From Saccharopolyspora rosea (GTDB lineage: Bacteria; Actinomycetota; Actinomycetes; Mycobacteriales; Pseudonocardiaceae): a stretch of DNA of 64,000 bases. This document shows, in pieces, positions 50,848-63,635 of the stretch. The notes under the pieces were generated by a model that worked only from the letters and a program-made list of their open reading frames with translations, was not told the DNA's origin and made no database searches. The stretch lies in contig NZ_CP102826.1 in NCBI RefSeq assembly GCF_025643595.1, positions 620,001-684,000 on the forward strand, in the 5' to 3' direction. The position numbers were made by a program, and so were the translations under genes. How positions within the stretch are numbered: position 1 is the first letter of the stretch; the number at the start of each line of letters is the position of its first letter.

Positions 50848-51834
50848 TCAGGCGCGGCCGTCGAAGAGGCTGGTGACCGAGCCGTCCTCGAAGACCTGGT
50901 GGATCGCCTCGGCGACCAGCGGCGCGATCGAGAGGACGCGCAGCGTCGGGAAGCGGCGTTCCTCCGGGATCGGCAGCGTGTTGGTCAGCACGACCTCCTT
51001 CGCGCCGCAGGACGACAGCCGTTCCACCGCCGGGCCGGACAGCACGGCGTGCGTGGCGGCGATGATGACGTCCTTGGCGCCGGCTTCCAGCAGCTGCTCG
51101 GTGGCCTTGGTGATGGTGCCGCCGGTGTCGATCATGTCGTCGACCAGCACGCACAGCCGGCCCTCGACGTCACCGACGACGCGGTTGGCCACGACCTGGT
51201 TCGGCTTGCTGGGGTCGCGGGTCTTGTGGATGAACGCCAGCGGGGTGCCGCCGAGGTCGTCGGCCCACTTCTCCGCGACGCGCACCCGGCCGGAGTCCGG
51301 GGAGACGACCGTGATGGCCTCGTCGGAGTAGGTGTCCCGGATGTAGCTGGCGAGCAGCTTCTGGGCCATCAGGTGGTCGACCGGGCCGTCGAAGAAGCCC
51401 TGGATCTGGTCGGTGTGCAGGTCCACGGCCATGATCCGGTCGGCGCCCGCGGTCTTGAACAGGTCCGCCATCAGCCGCGCCGAGATCGGCTCGCGGCCCT
51501 TGTGCTTCTTGTCCTGGCGGGCGTAGCCGTAGAACGGCATGACCACGGTGATGCGCTTGGCGCTGGCCCGCTTCAGCGCGTCGACCATGATCAGCTGTTC
51601 CATGATCGCGTCGTTGAGCGGGTCGCAGTGCGACTGGATGACGAAGGCGTCGCAACCGCGCACCGACTCGTCGTAGCGGACGAAGATCTCGCCGTTGGCG
51701 AACTTGTAGGCAGCCTGGGCCGTGACCGTCACGTCGAGCTGCTTGGCCACCTCCTCGGCAAGTTCCGGGTGACTGCTACCGGAGAAGAGCTTGAGGCTCT
51801 TCTTCGGGGTCGCAGACATGGCACTCACGGTCAT
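50848..51834 (-). CDS. prsA: ribose-phosphate pyrophosphokinase
   Basis: A 328-residue PRPP synthetase (class I): LKLFSGSSHPELAEEVAKQL, FANGEIFVRYDESVRG, MPFYGYARQDKKHKGREPISA, VDLHTDQIQGFF and the PRPP-binding loop LVDDMIDTGGTI. It supplies PRPP for nucleotides, histidine, tryptophan and, in actinobacteria with arabinan, decaprenyl-phosphoribose. The ATG at 51834 overlaps the glmU stop (ATGA) with GGGAGG upstream; ATG 51819 is a weaker choice. Confidence 0.96.
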   Translation of the reverse strand: MTVSAMSATPKKSLKLFSGSSHPELAEEVAKQLDVTVTAQAAYKFANGEIFVRYDESVRGCDAFVIQSHCDPLNDAIMEQLIMVDALKRASAKRITVVMPFYGYARQDKKHKGREPISARLMADLFKTAGADRIMAVDLHTDQIQGFFDGPVDHLMAQKLLASYIRDTYSDEAITVVSPDSGRVRVAEKWADDLGGTPLAFIHKTRDPSKPNQVVANRVVGDVEGRLCVLVDDMIDTGGTITKATEQLLEAGAKDVIIAATHAVLSGPAVERLSSCGAKEVVLTNTLPIPEERRFPTLRVLSIAPLVAEAIHQVFEDGSVTSLFDGRA

Positions 51835-53381
51835 CGTCCCTCCCCGTTCGACGTCCGTCGTTGGGCGTCACTCGTCGGATTGGTGGTTGGTTCCTCTTCC
51901 GCCAGCGCCCGCTTCGCGGCCTGGTCGGCGGCGGTGCCCGGGCGGCGCTTGGCCACCCAGCCCTCGATGTTGCGCTGCCTCCCGCGGGCGACCGCCATCG
52001 CGCCCGGGGGGACATCCTGGGTGATCACGGAACCGGCGGCGGTGTAGGCACCGTCGCCGACCTCGACCGGCGCGACGAACATGTTGTCGGCACCGGTCCG
52101 GGCGTGGGAGCCGATCACGGTGTGGTGCTTGGCGACCCCGTCGTAGTTGACGAAGACCGTGGCCGCGCCGATGTTGCTGCGCTCGCCGATGGTCGCGTCG
52201 CCGACGTAGGTGAGGTGCGGGACCTTCGTGCCCTCCCCGATCCGCGCGTTCTTCGTCTCCACGAAGGTGCCGATCTTGCCGCCCGCGTCCAGCCGGGTGC
52301 CGGGGCGCAGGAAGGCGAACGGGCCGACGGAGGCGCCCGGGCCGACCTCGGCGCCTTCCCCGTGGGTGCGGACCACGGAGGCGCCGGGGTGCACGGTGCA
52401 CCCGGTCAGCGTGGTGTCCGGACCGACGACCGCGCCCTCGCCGACAGTGGTGCCCGCGCGCAGCTGCACGCCCGGCTCCAGCACGACGTCGCGGTCCAGC
52501 ACGACGTCGCAGTCCAACCACACCGAACCCGGGTCGGTGATCGTGACGCCCTCGCGCATCCAGCGCCGCAGCAGCCTGCGGTTCAGCTCGGCGCCGAGGT
52601 TCGCCAGCTGCACCCGGTCGTTGACGCCCTCGACCAGCCACGGGTCGGAGCAGACCAGCGCACCGACCGGTCGGCCGTCGGCGCGCGCGATCGAGAGCAC
52701 GTCGGTGAGGTACAGCTCGCCCTGCGCGTTGTCGGTGGACAGCCGGGTCAACGCGTCGGAGAGGACCGCGGCGTCGAAGGCGTAGACGCCGGAGTTGATC
52801 TCGGTGATCTCGGCCTGCTCGGCGGTGGTGTCCTTGTGCTCGACGATGCCGGTGACCGCGCCCGCGGCGTCGCGCAGCATCCGCCCGTACCCGGTGGGGT
52901 CCGCCACGACCGCCGACAGCACGGTCACCGCGTTGCCCGCCTCGCGGTGCTCGGCGAGCAGCCCCCGCAGCGTTTCCGCGTCCAGCAGCGGGACGTCGCC
53001 GTAGCTGACGAGCACCGTGCCGCTGTCGCGCGAAGCCAGCCGGGACAGCCCGCACGCCACCGCGTGGCCGGTGCCGAGCTGCTGCTCCTGCACGGCGGTG
53101 CGGACCTCGCGGCCGAGCGCCTCGCCGAGGTCGCCGAGGTGTTCGGCGACGGCGTCGCGACCGTGCCCGATCACGACCACCAGGTCGTCGGGGGAGACGC
53201 CGGCCGCGGCGCGCACGGCGTGCTCGACGAGGGGACGGCCCGCGATCCGGTGCAGCACCTTCGGGGTCGCCGACCGCATGCGGGTGCCCTCGCCCGCGGC
53301 GAGCACGATCGTGCTGACGGGATCCGAAGACGCGCTTGCGGCGCTGCGGGAGGAGGGCTGGGCGTTCTCGCCCTGGAGCAT
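51831..53381 (-). CDS. glmU: bifunctional GlmU (acetyltransferase/uridylyltransferase)
   Basis: A 516-residue enzyme that makes UDP-N-acetylglucosamine. The N-terminal pyrophosphorylase has IVLAAGEGTRMRSATPKVLH, EQQLGTGHAV, YGDVPLL and EINSGVYAFD; the C-terminal left-handed beta helix carries the hexapeptide repeats and the acetyltransferase residues in THGEGAEVGPGASVGPFAFLRPG and SNIGAATVFVNYDG. The disordered C-tail after WVAKRRPGTAADQ is typical of actinobacteria. The ATG at 53381 has AAGGGAGAG upstream. Coupled to prsA by a 4-base overlap. Confidence 0.96.
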   Translation of the reverse strand: MLQGENAQPSSRSAASASSDPVSTIVLAAGEGTRMRSATPKVLHRIAGRPLVEHAVRAAAGVSPDDLVVVIGHGRDAVAEHLGDLGEALGREVRTAVQEQQLGTGHAVACGLSRLASRDSGTVLVSYGDVPLLDAETLRGLLAEHREAGNAVTVLSAVVADPTGYGRMLRDAAGAVTGIVEHKDTTAEQAEITEINSGVYAFDAAVLSDALTRLSTDNAQGELYLTDVLSIARADGRPVGALVCSDPWLVEGVNDRVQLANLGAELNRRLLRRWMREGVTITDPGSVWLDCDVVLDRDVVLEPGVQLRAGTTVGEGAVVGPDTTLTGCTVHPGASVVRTHGEGAEVGPGASVGPFAFLRPGTRLDAGGKIGTFVETKNARIGEGTKVPHLTYVGDATIGERSNIGAATVFVNYDGVAKHHTVIGSHARTGADNMFVAPVEVGDGAYTAAGSVITQDVPPGAMAVARGRQRNIEGWVAKRRPGTAADQAAKRALAEEEPTTNPTSDAQRRTSNGEGR

Positions 53382-53616
53382 CAGCGCTCTCCCTTGATCT
53401 CTAGAAGCGGCTCGGTTGCGCCGACCCGCCGGGGTCGTCGTCCGGCACCTGCCTGCGTGCGTCCAAGCGGGTGAAGGGTAACCGGCTCTGGCCGTCGCGG
53501 CGCCGGTGCCCCTGCCCGCCCGTCCGGCGGGTGTGATGGTACCCGCAGCCGGTCCCCACCTGGTCCCGGAGGACCGCCGCAACCAGCGGTTTTGTGATCT
53601 TGACCGCTATGTCGGG

Positions 53617-55407
53617 CTAGTGCGCTTCGGGTGGGATCCAGACCGCGTTGTCGCTCGGCGGACGGGGCGGGGGAGGGGCGGTGTCGCCGCTGATCGCCGA
53701 GACCCGGTTCCCGCCGTCGTGCTTGGCCTGGTACATCGCGGCGTCGGCGCGGGCGAGGACCTGGGCGGCCGACTCCTGCGGGCGCATCGCGACGACGCCG
53801 ATGGACAGCGTGACGCCGCGGGACTGCTCGCCCGGCAGCCGGTCGACGGCCTCGACGGTGCGCCGCAGCGCGGCTTCGGCCGAGCCGAGCGTCGCGCCGG
53901 GCAGCAGGACCACGAACTCGTCGCCGCCGTACCGGGCGACGAAGTCGTCGGTGCGCAGCGTGTCGCGCAGCGTGCTCGCGACGGTGCGCAGCACGTCGTC
54001 GCCCTCGGCGTGCGAACAGCGGTCGTTGACGCCCTTGAAACCGTCCAGGTCGACCAGCGCCACGGCGAGCGGTTGCGCGTCGGCGCGGTCGAGCAGCTTC
54101 TCCAGCCGGTCGTCGAGGGCGCGGCGGTTGTGCAGTCCGGTCAACGGGTCCTGCAACGCCTGGCGGGTGATCGCGTCGTGCTTGTGGCTCAACCGCGAAT
54201 GCTCCAGCCGTGTGACCAAAGTGGACAGACGAACCTGGCGGGTGGTCCACAGTTCGTACTCCAGCTCCAGCGCGTACTCGCGCAGCGCTGCGCTGGTGCT
54301 CTCGCTGTCCAGTCCGGTCAGTTGCGCGTACTCGCGGGCCAGCGAGATCCGCAGCGTCGGTTCGGAGGTGTCCTGCTCCAGGGCGTCCCGCGTCTCGGAG
54401 AGCATCCGCACCGCCTCGTCGTCGCGCCCGGCGCGGGTCAGGCAGCGCGAGAGCGCGATCGCCACCACGATCCGCTCCCGCGGGTGGATCGCCCGGTCCA
54501 GCGTCCGCAGCACCTCCAGCCGTCCGATGTGCTCCTCGTGCGGCCGAGCCAGGGCGTGGGCGGCGCCGAGCACGGGCATCTGCTCGGCGGCGGGGCGGTC
54601 CGACACGCGGGGGAACAACGACTCCCGCCACGGGCCCTCGACGGCCACCGCTATCGCCGAGGCGGTGGTGAACCGCGCGTGCGCGTCCTCCTCGTCCCCG
54701 ATGCGCTCCAGGCGCAGGCCCCAGCCGAGCAGCATCCGGCAGCGGTTGATCATGTGCACCGCGATCTCGTGGGGGCCGCCGCTCTCCCGGATGCGGTGGT
54801 GGGCGCGGGCCATCACCTCGTCGGCCATCTCGTAGACGCCGAGCTGGGTCAGCACCAGCCCGAGATCGGTCAACGAGGTGGCCAGCAGCCGTTCCCACGA
54901 CCGGCGGCCCAGGCCGCGGTCCGGGACCAGTTCGTCGTCCAGCATCGCGAGGCCGTTGGCGACCTCGGTGAGCGCGCTGTCCTCGCTGCCGCCCAGCAGC
55001 GCGCGCCGCCCGCGCAGCGCGTGCGCGTCGGCCTGCAGCACGACGAGACCGTGCCTTCGGGTGTGCGTGAGGAGTTCGTCGAGCAGCGGGTCGGCGGTGT
55101 CGACGAGCCCGGGCGTGGCCAGCCGCATGGAGGCGCAGTGCCGCAACAACTGGGCGACGATGCGCGGTTCACCGCGGCGGCGGGCTTCGGTGAGCAGGTT
55201 GTCGGCCTCGCGGATGGTGGTGCGCTGCCCGGCGGGGTCGCTGTGCTGGCCGACGGCGTTGAGTTCCCGCGCGCGCCCGACCAACCACGCGTCGGACACC
55301 TCGCTCAGCGCGGTCGTCACCTCGTCACGCACGGCGGTCGTGTCGTCGCGCAGCGGCGCACACCCCCTGTCCACCTCTCCCCCCGGCAGTTCCGGGCGGC
55401 CGCTCAT
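53617..55407 (-). CDS. diguanylate cyclase with N-terminal TPR-like region
   Basis: A 596-residue cytosolic protein. The first 400 residues are helical repeats of the TPR kind (ADPLLDELLTHTRRHGLVVLQADAHALRGRR and similar), followed by a GGDEF domain: DPLTGLHNRRALDDRLE, VALVDLDGFKGVNDRCSHAEGDDVLR and YGGDEFVVLLPG. The active-site GGDEF is intact and the RxxD inhibitory site (RTDD) lies five residues before it, so c-di-GMP synthesis with product inhibition is expected. The C-terminus is Pro-rich. ATG 55407 is used, but the start is uncertain among several. The truncated gene at 1-335 has a similar N-terminal layout. Confidence 0.9.
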   Translation of the reverse strand: MSGRPELPGGEVDRGCAPLRDDTTAVRDEVTTALSEVSDAWLVGRARELNAVGQHSDPAGQRTTIREADNLLTEARRRGEPRIVAQLLRHCASMRLATPGLVDTADPLLDELLTHTRRHGLVVLQADAHALRGRRALLGGSEDSALTEVANGLAMLDDELVPDRGLGRRSWERLLATSLTDLGLVLTQLGVYEMADEVMARAHHRIRESGGPHEIAVHMINRCRMLLGWGLRLERIGDEEDAHARFTTASAIAVAVEGPWRESLFPRVSDRPAAEQMPVLGAAHALARPHEEHIGRLEVLRTLDRAIHPRERIVVAIALSRCLTRAGRDDEAVRMLSETRDALEQDTSEPTLRISLAREYAQLTGLDSESTSAALREYALELEYELWTTRQVRLSTLVTRLEHSRLSHKHDAITRQALQDPLTGLHNRRALDDRLEKLLDRADAQPLAVALVDLDGFKGVNDRCSHAEGDDVLRTVASTLRDTLRTDDFVARYGGDEFVVLLPGATLGSAEAALRRTVEAVDRLPGEQSRGVTLSIGVVAMRPQESAAQVLARADAAMYQAKHDGGNRVSAISGDTAPPPPRPPSDNAVWIPPEAH

Positions 55408-55445
55408 GTCGGCGCTCACCACCGCTGGTCCGGGAGGGCCACTCG

Positions 55446-55516
55446 CTCCGCCGCCAGGATTCGAACCTGGACCATCGGAACCAAAATCCGAGGTGCTGCC
55501 TTTACACCACGGCGGA
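55446..55516 (-). tRNA. tRNA-Gln (anticodon TTG)
   Basis: On the minus strand the acceptor TCCGCCG pairs with CGGCGGA; anticodon stem TCGGA/TCCGA holds loop TTTTGGT (anticodon TTG); T arm GGTTCGAATCC. Discriminator G; no CCA encoded. A tRNA-Gln is also found after glmU in mycobacteria. Confidence 0.94.
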
Positions 55517-55822
55517 TCGGGCGCTTCCGGCCTCGGACGCCGACGGTTCGCGTCCGGCGCCGCCGCCAGAGCTTACCGGCCGGGGGCGCGAGCCGGTGGT
55601 GCCCAGCCGACATCGTGGCATGTCCGTCCAGTGCGGCCGGTTCCGGGCTGCCGGGACCGGCGGGAGCGTTGCGCGCCAGCACGTCCGTGGGACGCGGAGC
55701 CCCCGGGTCCGGTTTCACCAAGGTTGCCCGCTGATCGGGTGAACTCGTTCATCCTGACACGCCCGGGGTTGCGCGACACGCCGTGTTTTCCCGGCCGGGG
55801 GTGACGATTCGGCATCAAAGAA

Positions 55823-55853
55823 CTTACGCTTGCGTAGGTTACGGTCCCGTAGG
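55823..55853. promoter_or_regulatory. two tandem palindromic operators before the desaturase gene
   Basis: CTTACGCTTGCGTAGG (55823-55838) and GTTACGGTCCCGTAGG (55838-55853) are two near-palindromes sharing one base, with a 15-base period (TTACG-n4-CGTAG). They resemble TetR-type fatty-acid regulator sites at desaturase promoters. The TetR gene at 57001 is one candidate regulator. Confidence 0.55.
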
Positions 55854-55932
55854 TGTGTGGAGGTGTCGCGGGGCCGTGCTCCCGGCGTCGACCGCAGTTG
55901 CCCACCTCCCGACCCCAACAGAGGTAGTGAGT

Positions 55933-56901
55933 ATGACCGTAGTAACCGAGCCCGCCGCGCCGTCGGCTTCCCGAACAGAGGCCGGACCCAAACCGCTGAC
56001 CTCGGGGACCCGGCCCCGGGTCGCCCAGTTCACGGTGTTCCTGTTCGTCATCGTGCCGTTCGCCGCGTTGATCGCGGCGGTCCCCGCGGCATGGGGGTGG
56101 GGACTCGGATGGCTCGACGTCGGCTTGGGACTGGCGTTCTACGTGGTCTCCGGACTCGGGGTCACGGTCGGGTTCCACCGGTACTTCACGCACGGGTCCT
56201 TCAAGGCCAACCGCGGCGTGAAGATCGCGCTGGCCATCGCCGGGATGCTGGCCGTGCAGGGCCCGGTCGTCACCTGGGTCGCCGACCACCGCCGCCACCA
56301 CGCCTACTCCGACCGCGAGGGCGATCCGCACTCGCCGTGGCGCTTCGGCACGTCCCCGTCCGCGCTGGCCAAGGGCTTCTGGTACGCGCACATGGGGTGG
56401 CTGTTCGAACGCGACATCACCAACGCCGACCGCTTCGCCCCGGACCTGCTCAAGGACAAGACCATCAACCGGCTCAACAGCCTGTTCGCGCTGTGGACCG
56501 CGCTGAGCCTGGTGCTGCCCGGCGTCCTCGGCGGTCTGCTCAGCTGGTCCTGGTGGGGCGCGTTCACCGCGTTCTTCTGGGCCGGCCTGGTGCGGGTCTC
56601 GCTGCTGCACCACGTGACCTGGTCGGTGAACTCGATCTGCCACATGATCGGCGAGCGGCCGTTCAAGAGCCGCGACAAGGCGGCGAACTTCTGGCCGCTG
56701 GCGATCCTGTCGTTCGGCGAGTCGTGGCACAACTCGCACCACGCCGACCCGACCTGCGCGCGCCACGGCGTGCTGCGCGGCCAGCTGGACATCTCCGCCC
56801 GGATCATCTGGGCGTTCGAGAAGCTGGGCTGGGCCTGGAAGGTCCGCTGGCCCAACGCCAAGCGGCTCGCCCGCATCGCCGTGACCGACTACAAGGGCTG
56901 A
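55933..56901 (+). CDS. acyl-CoA delta-9 desaturase, membrane type
   Basis: A 322-residue membrane di-iron desaturase. Three His boxes are visible: HRYFTH (82-87), HRRHH (119-123) and HNSHH in FGESWHNSHHADP. Four TM helices flank them. It is close to the DesA3 / stearoyl-CoA desaturase group, placing a cis-9 double bond in saturated acyl-CoA to control membrane fluidity. No ferredoxin reductase gene is adjacent (mycobacterial desA3 has one). The ATG at 55933 follows GAGGTAGTGAGT. A strong intrinsic terminator with six T follows. Confidence 0.9.
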   Translation: MTVVTEPAAPSASRTEAGPKPLTSGTRPRVAQFTVFLFVIVPFAALIAAVPAAWGWGLGWLDVGLGLAFYVVSGLGVTVGFHRYFTHGSFKANRGVKIALAIAGMLAVQGPVVTWVADHRRHHAYSDREGDPHSPWRFGTSPSALAKGFWYAHMGWLFERDITNADRFAPDLLKDKTINRLNSLFALWTALSLVLPGVLGGLLSWSWWGAFTAFFWAGLVRVSLLHHVTWSVNSICHMIGERPFKSRDKAANFWPLAILSFGESWHNSHHADPTCARHGVLRGQLDISARIIWAFEKLGWAWKVRWPNAKRLARIAVTDYKG

Positions 56902-56917
56902 GGCGATCCACTCCCGA

Positions 56918-56952
56918 GCGCCCGCGTGGAGCCGCCACGCGGGCGCTTTTTT
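56918..56952 (+). terminator. intrinsic terminator after the desaturase gene
   Basis: GCGCCCGCGTG (56918-56928) pairs with CACGCGGGCGC (56936-56946), followed by TTTTTT (56947-56952). The best intrinsic terminator in the window. Confidence 0.9.
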
Positions 56953-57000
56953 CGTCGGCCGTCGACACCGGACGGCGGTTGACGGCATAGGCTGACGCGA

Positions 57001-57678
57001 ATGGCACCACGGCGACGCGGGCGGAACAGCTCGGAAACCCAGACGGCCGAAGCCGGACGCTCGGGCCGCGCCGCGCGCGTCCGGATGACCGGCAAGGAAC
57101 GTCGGCAGCAACTGCTCGACGTGGCCCGCGCGCTGTTCGCGGAGAAGGGCTTCGACGGCACCTCGATCGAGGAGATCGCGCACCGCGCCGGGGTCTCCAA
57201 ACCCGTGGTGTACGAGCACTTCGGCGGCAAGGAGGGCATCTACGCGGTCGTGGTCGACCGGGAGATGCGCAACCTGCTGGACCTGATCGTCTCCGCGCTG
57301 TCCGCCGGGCACCCCCGGGAGCTGCTGGAACAGGCGGCGCGGGCGCTGCTGGAGTACATCGACAACTCCACGGACGGTTTCCGCGTGCTGGTGCGCGACT
57401 CGCCGGTCGCCAGCAACAGCGGCACCTTCTCCAGCCTGCTCAACGACATCGCCAGCCAGGTGGAGCACATCCTCGGCCTGCAGTTCGACGCGCGCGGCTA
57501 CGACGCCAAGCTCGCCCCGCTGTACAGCCAGGCGCTCGTCGGGATGGTGGCGCTCACCGGCCAGTGGTGGCTGGAGGTCCGCAAGCCGAAGAAGGAGGAG
57601 GTGGCCGCCCACCTGGTCAACCTCGCCTGGAACGGCCTCTCGCACCTGGAGCACAAACCCCGCCTCGGAGCGAGCTAG
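57001..57678 (+). CDS. TetR-family regulator (Rv1019-like)
   Basis: A 225-residue TetR protein. A basic N-terminal tail of about 30 residues precedes the HTH (LFAEKGFDGTSIEEIAHRAGVSKPVVYEHFGGKEGIY); the ligand domain is helical (GMVALTGQWWLEVRKPKKEEVAAHLVNLAWNGL). It holds the place of Rv1019 upstream of mfd. TAGGCT seven bases before the ATG suggests a leaderless, separate transcript. Targets are unknown; the tandem palindromes before the desaturase are a possibility. Confidence 0.88.
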   Translation: MAPRRRGRNSSETQTAEAGRSGRAARVRMTGKERRQQLLDVARALFAEKGFDGTSIEEIAHRAGVSKPVVYEHFGGKEGIYAVVVDREMRNLLDLIVSALSAGHPRELLEQAARALLEYIDNSTDGFRVLVRDSPVASNSGTFSSLLNDIASQVEHILGLQFDARGYDAKLAPLYSQALVGMVALTGQWWLEVRKPKKEEVAAHLVNLAWNGLSHLEHKPRLGAS

Positions 57679-57836
57679 GTCCCGTCCTGCGCCCCGCCCA
57701 CCAACTGCGGGGCGAGCGGACGGTGTCCGGGCGAAGTCGTAGGCTGGTCGGTGACGCCCCTGCGGGTCCGCGGTGACGGTGTTCGTCCCGGGCAGGGGTG
57801 TGTCTGCGTTCGCCACGTCTCCTGCGAGGTAGCTCC

Positions 57837-61427
<3,591 letters not shown>

Positions 61428-61481
61428 CGCGTACGGTGAAGGGACTTCACCGCAGCGTGACTTCGTGAGAGAGTGCGCGCT

Positions 61482-62411
61482 GTGAGGTTCGCCATGCCGC
61501 GCCGCGCGCGCCTTCTCGCCTCGGTCGTCACCGCAGGACTGCTGCTCGCCGGCTGCGGTGCCGGGAACGGTCGGCCCGGCGCCGCCGCGATCGTCGGGGA
61601 CGCCAGCGTGCCGGTGTCCGAAGTGCAGTCCTGGTTCGACGGGGTGCTGCGCAAGGAACCGCAGCTGGCCCCGCAGCTGCGCGAGCAGGGCCAGCTCGAC
61701 GAGCTCGGCCGCCGGGTGGCCTCGCAGCTGGTGCTCCAGCGGCTCACCGACCGCGCCGCGCGCGACGAGCACCTCGCCGTCGCGGAGCAGCAGGTGACCG
61801 ACCTGATCAACGGGATGGGCGGCCCGGAGGCGGCGACCGCGGGCAAGATCTACACGGCGGACGACGTCCGCGAGGTCGCGCGGGCGCAGCTGCTGGCCGG
61901 CGAGCTCGGCCGCCGGTACTACGACCGGCTCGGCATCACCTTCGACTACACCCAGGCCACCAACCGCCGGGAGGCCGAGACCAAGGCGCGGCGCATGGCC
62001 GGGGGGCAGGACCAGGCGGCGGCCCTGGTCGACGCCGACCGCCGGGCCGGGACGCCCGCGGCCGCCGGGCAACGGCTGCGGGCGACCGACAGCGCGCAGC
62101 TGGCCGCGGGCACACCGCTGTTCGGCGCCGCGCCGGGGACCGTGCTCGCCTTCGAGCCGCAGCCGAACGCGGGGCAGTGGCTGGTGGTGCGGATCCGGGA
62201 ACGCCGCACCGACGAACCACCCGTGCGGGGAGCCGCGGACGACCGGACGTTGCAGGAGTTCGGCACGCGGTTGCTCGGCTTCACCGCCGACCGGGTCGGC
62301 GTGCGGCTGAGCCCGCGCTACGGGACGTGGGACCCGATCCGGCTGGCCGCCGCGCCGAACTCCGGCGAGGTCAGCGGGTTCCGGATCACCGAGCGCTCCG
62401 CCGCGTCGTGA
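61482..62411 (+). CDS. SurA-N-like exported lipoprotein
   Basis: A 309-residue lipoprotein with lipobox LLAGC (C25). The mature part begins with AAIVGDASVPVSEVQSWFDGVLRKEP...GRRVASQLVLQRLTDRAARDEHL, which resembles the SurA N-terminal chaperone fold; a PPIase domain is not clearly recognised. Its likely role is extracytoplasmic folding or cell-envelope assembly. GTG 61482 with GAGAG upstream is chosen; ATG 61494 (MPRRARLL) is an alternative. It lies between mfd and mazG. Confidence 0.75.
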   Translation: MRFAMPRRARLLASVVTAGLLLAGCGAGNGRPGAAAIVGDASVPVSEVQSWFDGVLRKEPQLAPQLREQGQLDELGRRVASQLVLQRLTDRAARDEHLAVAEQQVTDLINGMGGPEAATAGKIYTADDVREVARAQLLAGELGRRYYDRLGITFDYTQATNRREAETKARRMAGGQDQAAALVDADRRAGTPAAAGQRLRATDSAQLAAGTPLFGAAPGTVLAFEPQPNAGQWLVVRIRERRTDEPPVRGAADDRTLQEFGTRLLGFTADRVGVRLSPRYGTWDPIRLAAAPNSGEVSGFRITERSAAS

Positions 62412-62487
62412 TGCGGTCCGGACGCGCGGCGGTGTGTCGTGGCCACCGCAACACCCGGACTCCCCGCGGGCTTGGGACAATCGGACT

Positions 62488-63498
62488 ATGAACGGTGAGC
62501 TCCAGGTGGCGGAGGGCAGTGCCGTCGTCGTGGTCGACGACCGGCTCGGGGACGTCGTACCGGCCGCGGCGGTCCCGGTGCTGCGTTCGGCGACCGCCGT
62601 GTACGCCGAACCCGGGCTCGCCGCGGCGACCCGCGAGGCGCTGGGCGCGCCCCCGCCGCCGGACGACCTGGCGGCGCGCGCCGCGCGCGAACCGGTGGTG
62701 CTCGTGGTGGGCGAGGCCGACCTGCCCGAGGCCCAGGCGCTGGTCCGGGGTGGCGCCCGGCTGATCGGTGCGGAGCCCCCGGCGGGGGTGGAGCTGCTGG
62801 ACGCGGTGACGGTCATGGACCGGTTGCGCTCTCCCGGCGGCTGCCCGTGGGACGCCCAGCAGGACCACGACTCGCTGCGCAAGTACCTGGTCGAGGAGAC
62901 CTACGAACTGCTCGACGCGATCGAGCACCGCGACCGGGAGGCGCTGCGCGAGGAACTCGGCGACGTGCTGTTGCAGGTGTTGTTCCACGCGCGGGTGGCG
63001 GCCGAGGACGGCACCGATCCGTTCGACGTCGACGAGGTGGCGGCGGGGCTGGTCAGCAAGCTGGTCTCGCGGCACCCGAACGTCTTCGCCGACGACGGCG
63101 CGGTGCTCGACGCCGAGTCCCAGCACGCCCGCTGGGAGGAGCTCAAACAGCGGGAGAAGCAGCGCGAGTCCATTGTGGACGGGGTGGCGCTGGGGCAGCC
63201 CGCGGTCGCGCTCGCCGCCAAGCTCGTGCAGCGGGCCCAGCGCGCCGGGGTGCCCGCCGACGTCTACCCGGACGGCGACTCCGCAGGGGAGGCGTTGTTC
63301 GGGACGGCGGCCAGGGCGAGGTTGGCCGGGGCCGATCCCGAGGACGAACTCCGGTCCGTGGCCGTCGGTTTCGCCGAGCGGATCCGCGCGGCCGAGCGGC
63401 GCGCCCGCGAGTCCGGTCTGGAACCGGCGCGGCTGTCCGCCGAGCAGTGGCGGGAGCTGATTTCAGGTTCGCCAGCGGGTGTTCGGTCCGAAACCTGA
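62488..63498 (+). CDS. mazG: MazG-family nucleoside triphosphate pyrophosphohydrolase
   Basis: A 336-residue protein with an N-terminal region of about 115 residues lacking a known motif, then a MazG domain: MDRLRSPGGCPWDAQQDHDSLRKYL, EETYELLDAI (EExxE metal site), ELGDVLLQVLFHARVA (ExxD-like second half) and VSRHPNVF. A second, degenerate half follows. It hydrolyses NTPs, including oxidised ones, and in M. tuberculosis lowers 8-oxo-dGTP and 5-OH-dCTP. The ATG at 62488 lies six bases after GACAAT; the frame is open to 62434. Confidence 0.92.
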   Translation: MNGELQVAEGSAVVVVDDRLGDVVPAAAVPVLRSATAVYAEPGLAAATREALGAPPPPDDLAARAAREPVVLVVGEADLPEAQALVRGGARLIGAEPPAGVELLDAVTVMDRLRSPGGCPWDAQQDHDSLRKYLVEETYELLDAIEHRDREALREELGDVLLQVLFHARVAAEDGTDPFDVDEVAAGLVSKLVSRHPNVFADDGAVLDAESQHARWEELKQREKQRESIVDGVALGQPAVALAAKLVQRAQRAGVPADVYPDGDSAGEALFGTAARARLAGADPEDELRSVAVGFAERIRAAERRARESGLEPARLSAEQWRELISGSPAGVRSET

Positions 63499-63635
63499 TC
63501 CGCCACCGGGGCGCCCGCGGGCGGCGTCCGAGCTGACGCCGACGCGGTCGGCGGCGACATCCACTTGACATGGACGTCCACCACTGCGGTGCGCAGCGCC
63601 TCCGCGCGGGAGGCGGTCGGTGGGCGGAGGGCACG

